From Terriglobus roseus (GTDB lineage Bacteria; Acidobacteriota; Terriglobia; Terriglobales; Acidobacteriaceae): a DNA stretch of 64,000 nt. The stretch spans positions 1,798,001 through 1,862,000 of the forward strand of contig NZ_FNSD01000001.1 of the NCBI RefSeq assembly GCF_900105625.1, read 5' to 3'. The position numbers and the translations under genes are program-made. The notes below the pieces were generated by a model. That model was not told the DNA's origin. It saw nothing but the letters and a program-made list of their open reading frames with translations, and ran no database searches. Below, in pieces: positions 9,201 through 17,291 of the stretch. The first letter of the stretch is position 1. The number at the start of each line of letters is the position of its first letter.

Positions 9201-10130
9201 CGTGACGGTGCCGTCCTCGTTCGTGACCTCTTCCCAGTACTCTTCAAAGCCGACATATTCGTCGCCGACGAAGCCTTCCTTGCCGCCATACTCCACCGGT
9301 CCGTGCTGCTTGACGTTGCGGCCGGGCGGATTGAACTGCATCCAGATGGCAACCTCTTCTTCGCGCAGCGTGTCGATGGCCAGCAGTGTCCGCGACAGTG
9401 TTGCCCGGGCCCCGTTGCCCAGCTTTGGCATCCACCGGTCGCGGATGAAGTCGAGTTGCTTGCTGAGTGAGTCCGGCGCTTCTTCGAAGGGCAGACGCAG
9501 CGCTTTCAGAAGGGTGCGGGCCTCTTCACTGAACTCTGGCCGCGTCTCAAAGTACGCCTCAAGATCGCCCTGGAACTCGACATAGGCGGGCACGTCTTTG
9601 CGCAGCGTGCTGTCATCGAAGAGCATGCGGAACGGCTTGTAGGCAGGGTTCTGGTTTGCGAGCCAGAGCAGTAGCAGCTCTTCCAACGCCGCCTCGCGGT
9701 GCGAGAGGCCATCGGTCGATCCTGCGAGCCACTGTGCAGCCGTGAGCTTGCCCTGGTAGACAGAGACATTCGGAAAGCGCTCCGTGAAGGCGAGCAGGAG
9801 GGCATCGACTTCCTTGATGCCGACACGGTCGCCGAACCATTTGAGTGCGTCCGAAAGGAGTGCCGGATCCTGCTCTTTGCGGTAATGCTCGATGACGGCG
9901 TGACTCAGTTCGTCGATCAGGCCCATGGCGAAGAGCTGCCCGGCGTGCACGACAGATTTCGGATCTTCCTGCGGCGTCGGTCCGCCGGTGGCAACGCGGG
10001 CGTCGTTCATCTGCTGTGCAAGTCGGCGGCTGGCCGCGACGTTGCCGAAGATCACATTGCCGGTATAGGAAAACAACAGATCCCGAAGGTCGAATTTATC
10101 TCGGAAGCTGCGTGCAATGTGAAACTCCAT
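6219..10130 (-). CDS. GH13 alpha-amylase-family protein with histone H1-like tail
   Basis: About 1303 residues from ATG 10130, chosen over GTG 10136 because AGAGG lies 6-9 bases upstream of the ATG. An all-helical N-terminal region of about 340 residues is followed by a GH13 barrel. Motif I is DMVPNHMG (Asp458), motif II IRFDAAMV (nucleophile Asp579), motif III LLAEAFW (acid/base Glu644), motif IV MSNPDEK (Asp705). All three catalytic acids are present; motif IV has Pro where GH13 enzymes usually have His. Residues from about 1184 to the end are Lys/Ala/Pro-rich (AKSAPAKTAAKK-type units), like bacterial histone H1-like proteins. No signal peptide, so it should act in the cytoplasm on alpha-glucans, trehalose or maltosides; the exact substrate is open. 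Several times the mass of a minimal amylase. Confidence 0.88.
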   Translation of the reverse strand: MEFHIARSFRDKFDLRDLLFSYTGNVIFGNVAASRRLAQQMNDARVATGGPTPQEDPKSVVHAGQLFAMGLIDELSHAVIEHYRKEQDPALLSDALKWFGDRVGIKEVDALLLAFTERFPNVSVYQGKLTAAQWLAGSTDGLSHREAALEELLLLWLANQNPAYKPFRMLFDDSTLRKDVPAYVEFQGDLEAYFETRPEFSEEARTLLKALRLPFEEAPDSLSKQLDFIRDRWMPKLGNGARATLSRTLLAIDTLREEEVAIWMQFNPPGRNVKQHGPVEYGGKEGFVGDEYVGFEEYWEEVTNEDGTVTRRRRFRTRSGALVDAAVAHDYQAPLNEYEAFSHDDAWMPTVVLMAKSTYVWLEQLSKKYQRHIHRLDQIPLEELQLLRDRGMTGLWLIGLWERSRASQTIKRLRGQADAVASAYSLMDYSIAEDLGGNGAYAKLRDLAGTVGLRLASDMVPNHMGLDSTWVIEHPEWFIRRHESPYPNYSFEGPDLSTDPRVEIKLEDHYYDQTDAAVAYRMRYRDGSNRTEFIYHGNDGTTFAWNDTAQLDYSQHNVREHVIQVILQVARRFPIIRFDAAMVLAKRHVQRLWFPLPGQGGSIPSRAEDAMTQEEFDHIMPQEFWREVVDRVQAEVPGTLLLAEAFWLLEGYFVRTLGMHRVYNSAFMVMLRDEENAKYRSYLKKTIEFDPDIMKRYVNFMSNPDEKTAIEQFETGDKFFGVSTMMATIPGLPMFAHGQIEGYTEKYGMEYKQAKFDEWPNEQLVARHNAEIAPLLKNRALFAESEHFVFFDFWLDNGTVDENVFAYSNRLGSERALILYNNTIQSTRGTIHVSAASMNKWTGDLWQRSLADALALPRGDDYFLAWRDTATGLEYLRSSNDLVNGGLTLDLRGYQYAVLLNWRELQASASQPWSELCNALGGAGVHSLDEALTRLRLRPLTGALRHAVGAEAVRTIAPRGQQPLAETKATQQWGERARTVFDRLREIEPAAPATAATATSYAAVLTTLADAAVKAVAIARAAHALPPRMAIEAHPEALWTPLLTVAALRALPTPVISAPEENNIVDRLGLRPSLAEIFSEVGVQGEDAWRAAARVRLALSQPKLDTAAFWAEGDVMWLAGVNEHEGTRYINHEALEQLLQWLTLTAALQPAGATAVNVPSAEVLKAAADAGYKYDAMVAALTAKSEAAAKKSTAIKAAAKAASSAAKSAPAKAAKSTPAKAAAKSAPAKTAAKKTAAKSAPKKSAAKKATSSPATVKSTTVLEAHAADGHTVVDTASVPDINVAGKKAAAKKSVAKKKTAPKL

Positions 10131-10202
10131 GGACACCTCTGGGACCTTTCGCGTGGGTGGAACGATGTCTGATAACCGACATCTGGCTTTCAGTTTTCTG
10201 GC

Positions 10203-10229
10203 GCGTCAGGTCCACTTTAGACCTGACGC
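10203..10229. other. Perfect 10-bp inverted repeat upstream of GH13 gene
   Basis: GCGTCAGGTC (10203-10212) and GACCTGACGC (10220-10229) with a seven-base loop. It lies between the GH3 stop (10331) and the GH13 start (10130), both on the minus strand. It could end the GH3 transcript or be an operator for the GH13 gene; no T-run follows it, so a simple intrinsic terminator is less certain. Confidence 0.5.
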
Positions 10230-10330
10230 TGCCGCTGCTCGCATGAATCGCATTCCGCGTCGCCTGTTTCCGTATCCGATGCGAGATTTGGTCCTAAGGT
10301 TCGCGCCGCATGCTGCCACCGGAAGATGGG

Positions 10331-12310
10331 CTATTTCAGAGCATAGCCGTAGGGGTAGAGCGGCCTGGCGGAATCGTGCGGTGCGCCGGGGCTTTGCGCG
10401 GCGACGGCTGCCATGCTGCTGGGTAATTCAAAGGGCAGGTGCCCCTGCGCTTTTGCCTTACCGGTCACAACGTCCAGCAGAGCTGCATCGCTGACACCGA
10501 AGTCGGCGTAGAGGGCCGCGACCTTGTCCTTAACCTCGGTCAGGATAGCCGGGCGGTCCATGTAGACGGTCATCACGACCGGCTTCTTCCCCGCCTTCAG
10601 CAGGGCGTCATACGCTGCGTCGCCTGGCCGGAAATTCAAACGGCCTTCATGCTGGCGACCGCCGAAGAAATAGCCGGGGTGCAGCATCTCAGAGGGCGTT
10701 TCCGCACGGATGATGACGACATCGGCGGCCTCGGGAGTCTCGACGACCGTTAGACCTGCGGCCCGGGCGGCAGCGGGATCGACGTGGAAGAGCCAGACCT
10801 TTGCGCCGGCCTTGACCGGAACAGCGTGGGATCTGTTTTCGAGAGGCACCATGGCGCGTTTCTGGGCGTCGGCAGAGGCCTGCAGTGAGGCGGGATTGCC
10901 GACGATCTTTTTGGCTGCATCAGCGTCAACGTAGGGGTCCTCAAAGGCGCCAGTCTCAAATTTCTGCTGCAGGATGCGGGTTGCGGCCTCGCGCATGCGC
11001 GGTTCTTTTAACTCCCCGGACTTCGCGGCAGCGAGCAACGCCGCTACATCCTCTGTGCCGCCGATCTGGTCAACGCCTGCATTGACGGTCTTCGCGAAGC
11101 GTGCGGGGCGCGGCAGGTCCATGACGCCCCAGGACATCGCGATCTGGGCGGGCGTGGCGCGTTGACCCGCTGGCATGCCTTCGCGACACTGCTGACTGCA
11201 ATCGCTGGTGATGCCCCAGTCACTGATGACAACACCCTGGAAACCGTACTTTCCACGCAGCATGCCAGTCAGTAACTGGCTGTTCATGCCTGCGCCGACC
11301 TGCTCAATGGGCTTGCCGCCCAGCGTGATGTTTTCGAGGATGGAGTACGTGGGCATGACAGCCGCGACGTTCGCCTCAAAGGCGCCGAGGAAGGGCTTCA
11401 CGTGGTATGGCAGTTGCGAGTTGGTGAGGGACGAGTAGCGACCGTAATAGTTGTGACTGTCCCATCCATCCTTCTGCGCGCCGTAGCCGACCCAGTGCTT
11501 GACGACGGTGATGACGGACCCGCTGTTGAGGCCGGCGGTGCCATTCTGCATGCCTTCGACATAGGCCTTCACCTGCGCGCGAGCAACGTCCGCATCCTCC
11601 CCGAACGTTCCATTCAGTCGCGCCCAGCGAGGCTCGGTGGCAAGGTCTGCCTGGGGTGAAAGTGCTTCGCGGATGCCGACCGCCATGTACTCGCGCCGGA
11701 CGGTGTCGGCGTACCTGCGGGTCAGCGCGGGGTCGTTGATGGCGGCCATACCGGTCGTCTCGGGCCACTTGGAGAACGATCCCGCGTCGTTGCTTGCGCC
11801 CGCGGTGTAGAGGAAATTGTTGCGCGGGTCGGTGCTGATGGTGAGCGGGATGCCGAAGCGCGTGGCCTCAGCAATCTCCTGCAAAGCATTGTTGCTGCTG
11901 GCGATCAGCGTGGGATCGCCGCCCAGGCGTGTAATGAAGGTGTTGATGCGCTTGCCGTCGATCATCTCCTTGGACCGGGCCAGGTCATAGCCGCTGCCCC
12001 GACCGATGCTGGCCTCCGCTCCGCCTATGGCGGGCAGGGTGCCGTGCAGCATGACGCCAGCGAGATCTTCGACGGACATTTGCCGGACGAGGTCGGCAGC
12101 GCGAGCGGAGGCTGGCTTGCGCCAATCTTCGTAGAGGTCGAGCTTGCCGTTGTGGTTCAGGTCCTTGAACTCAAGGCCATCCACCTTCAGCAGGGTTGCG
12201 CTGCGGCGGCCGAGAACCGGCTGGCGCGACTTCGTGGGAGTCTGCACTAAGGCTGGTGAGAGATTGGCGGCAAGGAAAGACGCGAGGACGGCGGAGGCGG
12301 AGAGGCGCAT
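10331..12310 (-). CDS. Secreted GH3 glycoside hydrolase (beta-glucosidase type)
   Basis: 659 residues from ATG 12310, the start that yields a proper signal peptide (MRLSASAVLASFLAA, residues 1-22); upstream in-frame codons run into the tRNA gene and are not used. After the signal comes a 12-residue EF-hand-like calcium loop, DLNHNGKLDLYE (50-61). The GH3 N-terminal barrel follows with KHW (substrate-binding Lys-His), and nucleophile Asp364 in VISDWG; the C-terminal alpha/beta sandwich follows from about 500 (AKVWLFHVD, VVIIRAETP). Expected to act in the periplasm or outside, trimming glucose or xylose from plant or microbial beta-glycans. Somewhat shorter than GH3 enzymes with a fibronectin-type end domain, which is absent here. 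Confidence 0.9.
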   Translation of the reverse strand: MRLSASAVLASFLAANLSPALVQTPTKSRQPVLGRRSATLLKVDGLEFKDLNHNGKLDLYEDWRKPASARAADLVRQMSVEDLAGVMLHGTLPAIGGAEASIGRGSGYDLARSKEMIDGKRINTFITRLGGDPTLIASSNNALQEIAEATRFGIPLTISTDPRNNFLYTAGASNDAGSFSKWPETTGMAAINDPALTRRYADTVRREYMAVGIREALSPQADLATEPRWARLNGTFGEDADVARAQVKAYVEGMQNGTAGLNSGSVITVVKHWVGYGAQKDGWDSHNYYGRYSSLTNSQLPYHVKPFLGAFEANVAAVMPTYSILENITLGGKPIEQVGAGMNSQLLTGMLRGKYGFQGVVISDWGITSDCSQQCREGMPAGQRATPAQIAMSWGVMDLPRPARFAKTVNAGVDQIGGTEDVAALLAAAKSGELKEPRMREAATRILQQKFETGAFEDPYVDADAAKKIVGNPASLQASADAQKRAMVPLENRSHAVPVKAGAKVWLFHVDPAAARAAGLTVVETPEAADVVIIRAETPSEMLHPGYFFGGRQHEGRLNFRPGDAAYDALLKAGKKPVVMTVYMDRPAILTEVKDKVAALYADFGVSDAALLDVVTGKAKAQGHLPFELPSSMAAVAAQSPGAPHDSARPLYPYGYALK

Positions 12311-12379
12311 GGTTTCAGCATGATGCGCGCTGCCGATGCAGATGGTCAAAGCAATCTGCGCTTCGCATCGACCGACTTT

Positions 12380-12455
12380 TGGTGGGCCCACCAGGATTCG
12401 AACCTGGAACCAAGGGATTATGAGTCCCCTGCTCTGACCGTTGAGCTATGGGCCC
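12380..12455 (-). tRNA. tRNA with CAU anticodon, probably tRNA-Ile2
   Basis: A 76-base cloverleaf: acceptor GGGCCCA/TGGGCCC, D arm GCTC/GAGC, anticodon stem with loop CTCATAA (anticodon CAT), T arm CCAGG-TTCGAAT-CCTGG, discriminator A, and an encoded CCA end. The loop plus the following CTTGGT variable region match the pattern of bacterial tRNA-Ile2, whose CAU is changed to lysidine-AU by TilS; elongator tRNA-Met is the alternative. It is not an initiator tRNA because the acceptor ends are paired at position 1-72. Confidence 0.9.
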
Positions 12456-12632
12456 CGCCTGAAAAAGGCTGCAGGCCGATTCTACCTTTGTGGCAAATCC
12501 ATTGCTCCTTTTCCGGTCGAGCCAACCCGGTGGCGCCATTCTGCTTCGATTCATGTGCCTGTAATGCTGCAGGTTTGGCCAGCCCGTAGAGTTGGTTCGT
12601 TCTCACCTTCTGGATCACAAAGGCCCAACTTT

Positions 12633-14246
12633 ATGGCGACTACCGCTCCGGCACCCCAATTGTCCGCGCTGGAACAAAAGCTGCAGAAGTCCAAAACGTC
12701 GAAGACTGCGTGGGTTGGAACCGCGGTCTTCACCGTGATGCTCGTCGTTGGGCTGGGCTACATCATTACGAAGCTGTCGAAAGATCTTGCGGCGGTTCAC
12801 TCGGCATCGGTGTTCCCATACCTGCTGCTTGGAGTGGCGCTGTTGATTGCGCTCGGGTTCGAGTTTGTGAACGGCTTTCACGACACCGCGAACGCAGTGG
12901 CGACAGTCATCTATACACATTCCCTCGAGCCACATCTCGCGGTGGTGTGGTCCGGCATCTGGAACTTTATTGGTGTCCTGACCAGTTCCGGAGCAGTGGC
13001 CTTCTCCATCGTTGCCTTACTGCCGGTGGAACTGATCCTGAAGGTTAGCAAGGGTTCGGGCTTCGCGATGGTCTTCGCATTGCTGGTAGCGGCGATCCTG
13101 TGGAATCTGGCAACGTGGTGGCGCGGCCTTCCCGCATCCAGCTCACACACCATGATTGGGTCGATCCTTGGCGTGGGCATCATGAATCAGATCATGCAAG
13201 GCCGCAGCGGCACCAGCGGCGTGGACTGGGAGCAGGTGACAAAGGTCTTCAAGGCGCTGCTGTTCTCGCCGCTGATCGGCTTTGCCATGGCCGCGCTCAT
13301 CTTTGGCCTCTTTAAGCTGCTGCTGAAGGATGAGCGCCTGTTCAAGGCGCCAGAGGGCGAAGAACCACCGCCCTTCCACATCCGCGCGTTGCTTATTCTG
13401 ACTTGCACCGGCGTCAGTTTCTTCCACGGATCCAACGACGGCCAGAAGGGTATGGGTCTGATCATGCTCATCCTGGTCGGCACGGTCCCTACAGCCTATG
13501 CATTGAATCACACGGTCGATCGCGGATCGGTGCAGACATTTGCAGCAGTCTCAACGCAGGTGGCGGGTGCTCTGCACAATTACGAGGAACCGTCCGCGGT
13601 TGTTGGAGACAGCGGGCAGGAGCTCGAACGCTTCGTCAGCTCCCACCAGTACCAGCCGGAGACCATGCTGGCGACGGAGCAGATGGTGATCGCCATCCGC
13701 AACGAGGCTGTCAGCTACGGCTCGCTGGGCAACGTGCCGCAGGATATGCAGGCGAACGTCCGCAACCAGATGTACCTGACCAGCGAGGCCTTCCGCCTGA
13801 TGGCGAAAAGTGGTCCGAAGATGAACGCGGCCGATGCCGCTGTCATCGCAAACTACAAGGGCTTCCTGGACAAGTCGACTCGCTTCATACCGACGTGGGT
13901 AAAGGTGGCAGTGGCGTTGGCGCTTGGCCTTGGCACGATGGTGGGCTGGAAGCGCATTGTGATCACGGTCGGCGAAAAGATCGGGAAGACGCACCTCACC
14001 TACGCACAAGGTGCCGCTGCAGAGATCACGGCGATGATCACTATTGGCCTGGCTGACGGCTATGGTCTGCCGGTATCGACCACGCACGTACTGAGCAGCG
14101 GCGTTGCGGGCACGATGGCGGCAAACCGGAGCGGCCTGCAGCTGTCGACCATCCGCGACATCGCGATGGCGTGGGTCTTCACACTGCCGGCAGCCGCTCT
14201 GCTCTCGGCGGGTCTGTTCTGGGCATTCAACGCAATCGCGAAGTAG
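12633..14246 (+). CDS. pit: PiT-family inorganic phosphate transporter
   Basis: 537 residues from ATG 12633 (AAAGG at about 12619-12624); longer frames to the left overlap the tRNA. It carries both halves of the PHO4/PiT signature: GFHDTANAVAT in the N-terminal half and HGSNDGQKGMG in the C-terminal half, each inside predicted membrane helices; about ten helices overall with a soluble loop (about 330-430) in the middle. It should import phosphate, probably as a metal-phosphate complex with protons, across the inner membrane. No PhoU-like partner gene is adjacent. Followed by a strong hairpin terminator. Confidence 0.92.
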   Translation: MATTAPAPQLSALEQKLQKSKTSKTAWVGTAVFTVMLVVGLGYIITKLSKDLAAVHSASVFPYLLLGVALLIALGFEFVNGFHDTANAVATVIYTHSLEPHLAVVWSGIWNFIGVLTSSGAVAFSIVALLPVELILKVSKGSGFAMVFALLVAAILWNLATWWRGLPASSSHTMIGSILGVGIMNQIMQGRSGTSGVDWEQVTKVFKALLFSPLIGFAMAALIFGLFKLLLKDERLFKAPEGEEPPPFHIRALLILTCTGVSFFHGSNDGQKGMGLIMLILVGTVPTAYALNHTVDRGSVQTFAAVSTQVAGALHNYEEPSAVVGDSGQELERFVSSHQYQPETMLATEQMVIAIRNEAVSYGSLGNVPQDMQANVRNQMYLTSEAFRLMAKSGPKMNAADAAVIANYKGFLDKSTRFIPTWVKVAVALALGLGTMVGWKRIVITVGEKIGKTHLTYAQGAAAEITAMITIGLADGYGLPVSTTHVLSSGVAGTMAANRSGLQLSTIRDIAMAWVFTLPAAALLSAGLFWAFNAIAK

Positions 14247-14265
14247 ATGTGACAGGAAGAGTGAA

Positions 14266-14299
14266 TTGGCCCGGCACACAGAGTCGTGTGTCGGGCCAA
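14266..14299 (+). terminator. Hairpin terminator after phosphate transporter
   Basis: TTGGCCCGGCACAC (14266-14279) pairs with GTGTGTCGGGCCAA (14286-14299) with one G-T pair and a six-base loop, followed by AGCTCTTT. It also lies downstream of the convergent small gene at 14357, so it may serve both. Confidence 0.75.
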
Positions 14300-14356
14300 A
14301 GCTCTTTGGGGGCACGAAAGTCCTAATCCCGTAAGCAGCTGCGGATCAGGAATGAA

Positions 14357-14602
14357 CTAGTTTCGCGGGGTCGTTGCGGGAGTTGTCCCAGTGTCTCCGG
14401 GAGCGGACGGGTTGATGTGACCGCCGCTGTTTTCCGGAGTCGCGGAGCGTATGCCGGTATTGCCCGGCCCCGCAGTCGATGGGTTATCGCCACGTGGGCC
14501 GGAGGGTTCAGCCTTTGCTGCGTTTGCAGCGCCAGCGATATGGCCCTCGCTGGCCGCGTGGGAGGTCGTGGATTCTGGCGTGGTGCCCTTGGATTCACTC
14601 AT
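14357..14602 (-). CDS. Small disordered Gly/Pro/Thr-rich protein
   Basis: 81 residues starting at ATG 14602 with a good ribosome binding site (AAAGGA, eight bases upstream), which is the main reason to call it real. The protein has no signal peptide, no hydrophobic stretch and no cysteine; it is made of Ser, Thr, Gly, Pro, Asn and Ala with segments such as GNTGIRSATPENSGG. I do not recognise the family. Divergent from the exopolysaccharide locus, with which it shares an intergenic region of about 170 bases. Confidence 0.55.
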   Translation of the reverse strand: MSESKGTTPESTTSHAASEGHIAGAANAAKAEPSGPRGDNPSTAGPGNTGIRSATPENSGGHINPSAPGDTGTTPATTPRN

Positions 14603-14687
14603 GGAGTATCCTTTCCCGCTTCCCGATTCCGGAAACGCGTCCCGGGATAGGACACCGGTGGTTAGCAGCAGGATGCCCGGACAGCAG

Positions 14688-14717
14688 TTGCTCCTTGTAA
14701 CGCATCCCATCTATTAC
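14688..14717 (+). promoter_or_regulatory. Possible sigma-70-type promoter of polysaccharide locus
   Basis: TTGCTC (14688-14693) and TATTAC (14712-14717) are 18 bases apart. They are placed to start a transcript near 14724, 50 bases before the proposed GTG start of the first gene. Pattern only; no experimental support. Confidence 0.35.
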
Positions 14718-14774
14718 ACTTTTGTGATGCGGCAGACCTTTTTGCCCGCAGGATGCGCTTTGAAGGACCTTCCC

Positions 14775-17291
14775 GTGACTCAAGCAGTTTCGCGCCGAGA
14801 TGCTACGGCGCGCTCCAGAGATAATCTGCGAATCTTAGGTAAGAGCCAGCTGCTCTGCAGCGCTTTGCTGGTGACACTTTCTGTGGCGACCGTGCCGTTC
14901 GCAGCGGTTGCGCAGGCAGCCCCTGCAGCGCCGGCTGCACCACAGCTTGCACTTCCCTCGCAGGCAGGTCCCACCACGGGCAACACGCAGACCGGGCCCG
15001 ATTGGAATCGTTCCCTTCAGCGCCAGGGCCAGAGCCAAACCCAGGGCGATGGCAAAACGGATCGCACCGACGACCGTGGAAACAATAGCGAGCATCCGGC
15101 CGCACCAGACGTCCCGACGGAGTTTCAGACTCTTGTAGCCCAGACGATCGGGAACGCGCTTCCCATCTTTGGGTCAGACCTTTTCAACAGCGCGCCCAGC
15201 ACCTTCGCCCCGGTCGGCGACTCGCAGGTCAGCTCGGACTACCAGATCGGGCCCGGGGACGAGTTGCGGATCTCGACGACGGGCCAGCTGAACCAGACTG
15301 GAACATTTCAGGTAGATCGCGGCGGCACCATCACCATCCCGGAGGTGGGAACGCTTACGGTTGCCGGCCTACGCTTCGATGACCTGAAGCCGTTTCTTCG
15401 CCAGCAGCTTGGCCGCGTATATCGCAATTTCGACCTGAACGTCAGCATGGGCCAGCTCCGGTCCATCCAGGTCTACGTCACAGGAGAGTCGCGTCGGCCG
15501 GGCGCCTATACCGTTTCCTCCCTGTCGACCCTCGTAAATGCCCTGCTCGTCTCCGGTGGCATCAAGCCGCAGGGCAGCCTGCGCCGGATTCAACTGCGCC
15601 GCGGCGGCAAGCTTGTCACCGAAATTGACCTCTACGACCTTCTGCTGCACGGCGACAAGAGCAAGGACGCGAAGCTGCAGCCCGGCGACATCATCTTTGT
15701 CCCGGTGGCTGGACCACAGGTGGCCGTGGTGGGATCGGTGGCAGAATCCGCGATCTACGAGTTGCGTGGCGAAACCACCATCAGTGAAGTGCTGGCGCTG
15801 GCCAGCGGCCTCACGAGCACGGCGAGCGGAACATCGGCACGGCTGGAGCGGATCTTCAATCATTCGCAGCGCATCGTGCGAGACATCAACCTGCAGACGG
15901 CAGGAAACACGCCGCTCGAAAACGGTGACATTCTCACGGTCTCCGCGATCTCTGACGAATACAAGGACGCCGTGACGCTGCGCGGCAACGTTACCTATCC
16001 CGGCCGCTACGTCTGGCATCCGGGTATGCGCATCTCCGACCTCATCCCAAATCGCGCAGCGCTGCTGACGCGATCCTATTTCCGCGCAAGGAATGCCCTC
16101 GGTGCTCCTGTAGGCAGCTTCCAGCCGGACCAGGGACGGATTGCCGTGAGCACGTCGCCAACTACCCGCAACGGAAATGCCTCGACCCCAGGAGCACTGA
16201 CGCAGAACACGCCCGGCAACCGATCCGACGCTCCCACGCCTACGACGAGCAGCGAGGCCAATGCAAATGGCAGCGGAACCACCGTGGGCGATGCCCTGAC
16301 GCAGAGTAATGGCGCCTTCACCAGCTCGACCGACATTGTGCTCTCGGCTCCGGATGTCGATCTGGCTTATGCCGTCATCGAGCGGCTGGATCCGGTGACC
16401 CTCACGACATCCCTTATTTCGTTCAATTTGGGTGCGGTACTCGCAGGAGATGCAAGCCAGAACCTGAATCTGGAAGCTGGCGACGTCATCACGACCTTCT
16501 CCAAGGCTGATATTCGTGTGCCGCAGTCTCAGCAGACTCGCTTTGTCCGGCTGGAAGGCGAGTTTGTTGCCGCAGGCGTGTACAGCGTGAAGCCGGGCGA
16601 GACGCTTCGGCAGTTGATTACGCGTGCCGGTGGCTTTACGCCCGACGCCTATATCTTCGCTTCAGAGTTCACACGGCAGTCAACACGTCGTGTCGAAGAG
16701 CAGCGCCTGCGGGAGTATGCGGATTCACTGGAAACGCAGATCGACACCCAGGTAGGAGCTCAGATTGCAGGAGCGGTTGACCCCGGCTCTACCGTGCAGA
16801 CTGCTAATGCCTCCGCAGACAGCGCACGCCAGGCCGTCGCCCGTATCCGACGAATGCAGCCGAGCGGCCGCATTGTGCTGAAGCTGACCCCTTCAGCGAC
16901 TGGCGTTAGCAGCGTACCGGATATCGCGCTGGAGGATGGGGATCGCTTCATCGTCCCCCGGGAGCCATCCAGCGTCGCTGTCTCCGGCGAGGTCTACAAC
17001 GCCGCTTCCTTCCTGTTTATGCCACACCTTCAGGTACGCCACTACCTGCGTGACGCGGGTGGCCCACAGCGTACGGCCGATTCCAAGCGCCTTTTCGTGG
17101 TGCGTGCGGACGGATCGGTGGTGTCTCGCTCTTACACCAATGTCGAGAAAGCCGGTGTACTTCCAGGCGACACCATCGTGATGCCCCCGAAACTTACCAG
17201 GGGTAACTTTCTGCGGGATGCCGTCATAATTTCTTCAGCGCTCAGCAACCTCGGAGTTGGATTGTCCGTACTGGCGTTGGTGCTGCGGTGA
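14775..17291 (+). CDS. Polysaccharide export protein with SLBB domains (Wza-like)
   Basis: About 838 residues from GTG 14775, preferred because AAGGA lies seven bases upstream and the product then starts with a usable signal peptide (basic run, LLCSALLVTLSVATVPFAAVAQA). An ATG at 14727 is in frame but has no clear ribosome site. After an Ala/Pro/Gly linker comes the Poly_export domain (from about 155, YQIGPGDELRIS), then several SLBB beta-grasp domains (VYVTGESRRPGAY; VAVVGSV; VTLRGNVTYPGRY; VRLEGEFVAAGVY; VAVSGEVYNAASF), and a hydrophobic C-terminus. No lipobox cysteine is seen. It should form the outer-membrane/periplasmic export channel for the glycan made by this locus, and is twice the length of E. 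coli Wza. First gene of the cluster. Confidence 0.88.
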   Translation: MTQAVSRRDATARSRDNLRILGKSQLLCSALLVTLSVATVPFAAVAQAAPAAPAAPQLALPSQAGPTTGNTQTGPDWNRSLQRQGQSQTQGDGKTDRTDDRGNNSEHPAAPDVPTEFQTLVAQTIGNALPIFGSDLFNSAPSTFAPVGDSQVSSDYQIGPGDELRISTTGQLNQTGTFQVDRGGTITIPEVGTLTVAGLRFDDLKPFLRQQLGRVYRNFDLNVSMGQLRSIQVYVTGESRRPGAYTVSSLSTLVNALLVSGGIKPQGSLRRIQLRRGGKLVTEIDLYDLLLHGDKSKDAKLQPGDIIFVPVAGPQVAVVGSVAESAIYELRGETTISEVLALASGLTSTASGTSARLERIFNHSQRIVRDINLQTAGNTPLENGDILTVSAISDEYKDAVTLRGNVTYPGRYVWHPGMRISDLIPNRAALLTRSYFRARNALGAPVGSFQPDQGRIAVSTSPTTRNGNASTPGALTQNTPGNRSDAPTPTTSSEANANGSGTTVGDALTQSNGAFTSSTDIVLSAPDVDLAYAVIERLDPVTLTTSLISFNLGAVLAGDASQNLNLEAGDVITTFSKADIRVPQSQQTRFVRLEGEFVAAGVYSVKPGETLRQLITRAGGFTPDAYIFASEFTRQSTRRVEEQRLREYADSLETQIDTQVGAQIAGAVDPGSTVQTANASADSARQAVARIRRMQPSGRIVLKLTPSATGVSSVPDIALEDGDRFIVPREPSSVAVSGEVYNAASFLFMPHLQVRHYLRDAGGPQRTADSKRLFVVRADGSVVSRSYTNVEKAGVLPGDTIVMPPKLTRGNFLRDAVIISSALSNLGVGLSVLALVLR

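Noticed and set aside
6219-10130. GH13 protein as a maltosyltransferase of the GlgE type
   Set aside because: The Asn-Pro-Asp in motif IV is only loosely like the GlgE pattern, and the N-terminal domain and size do not match; left as an uncharacterised GH13 protein.
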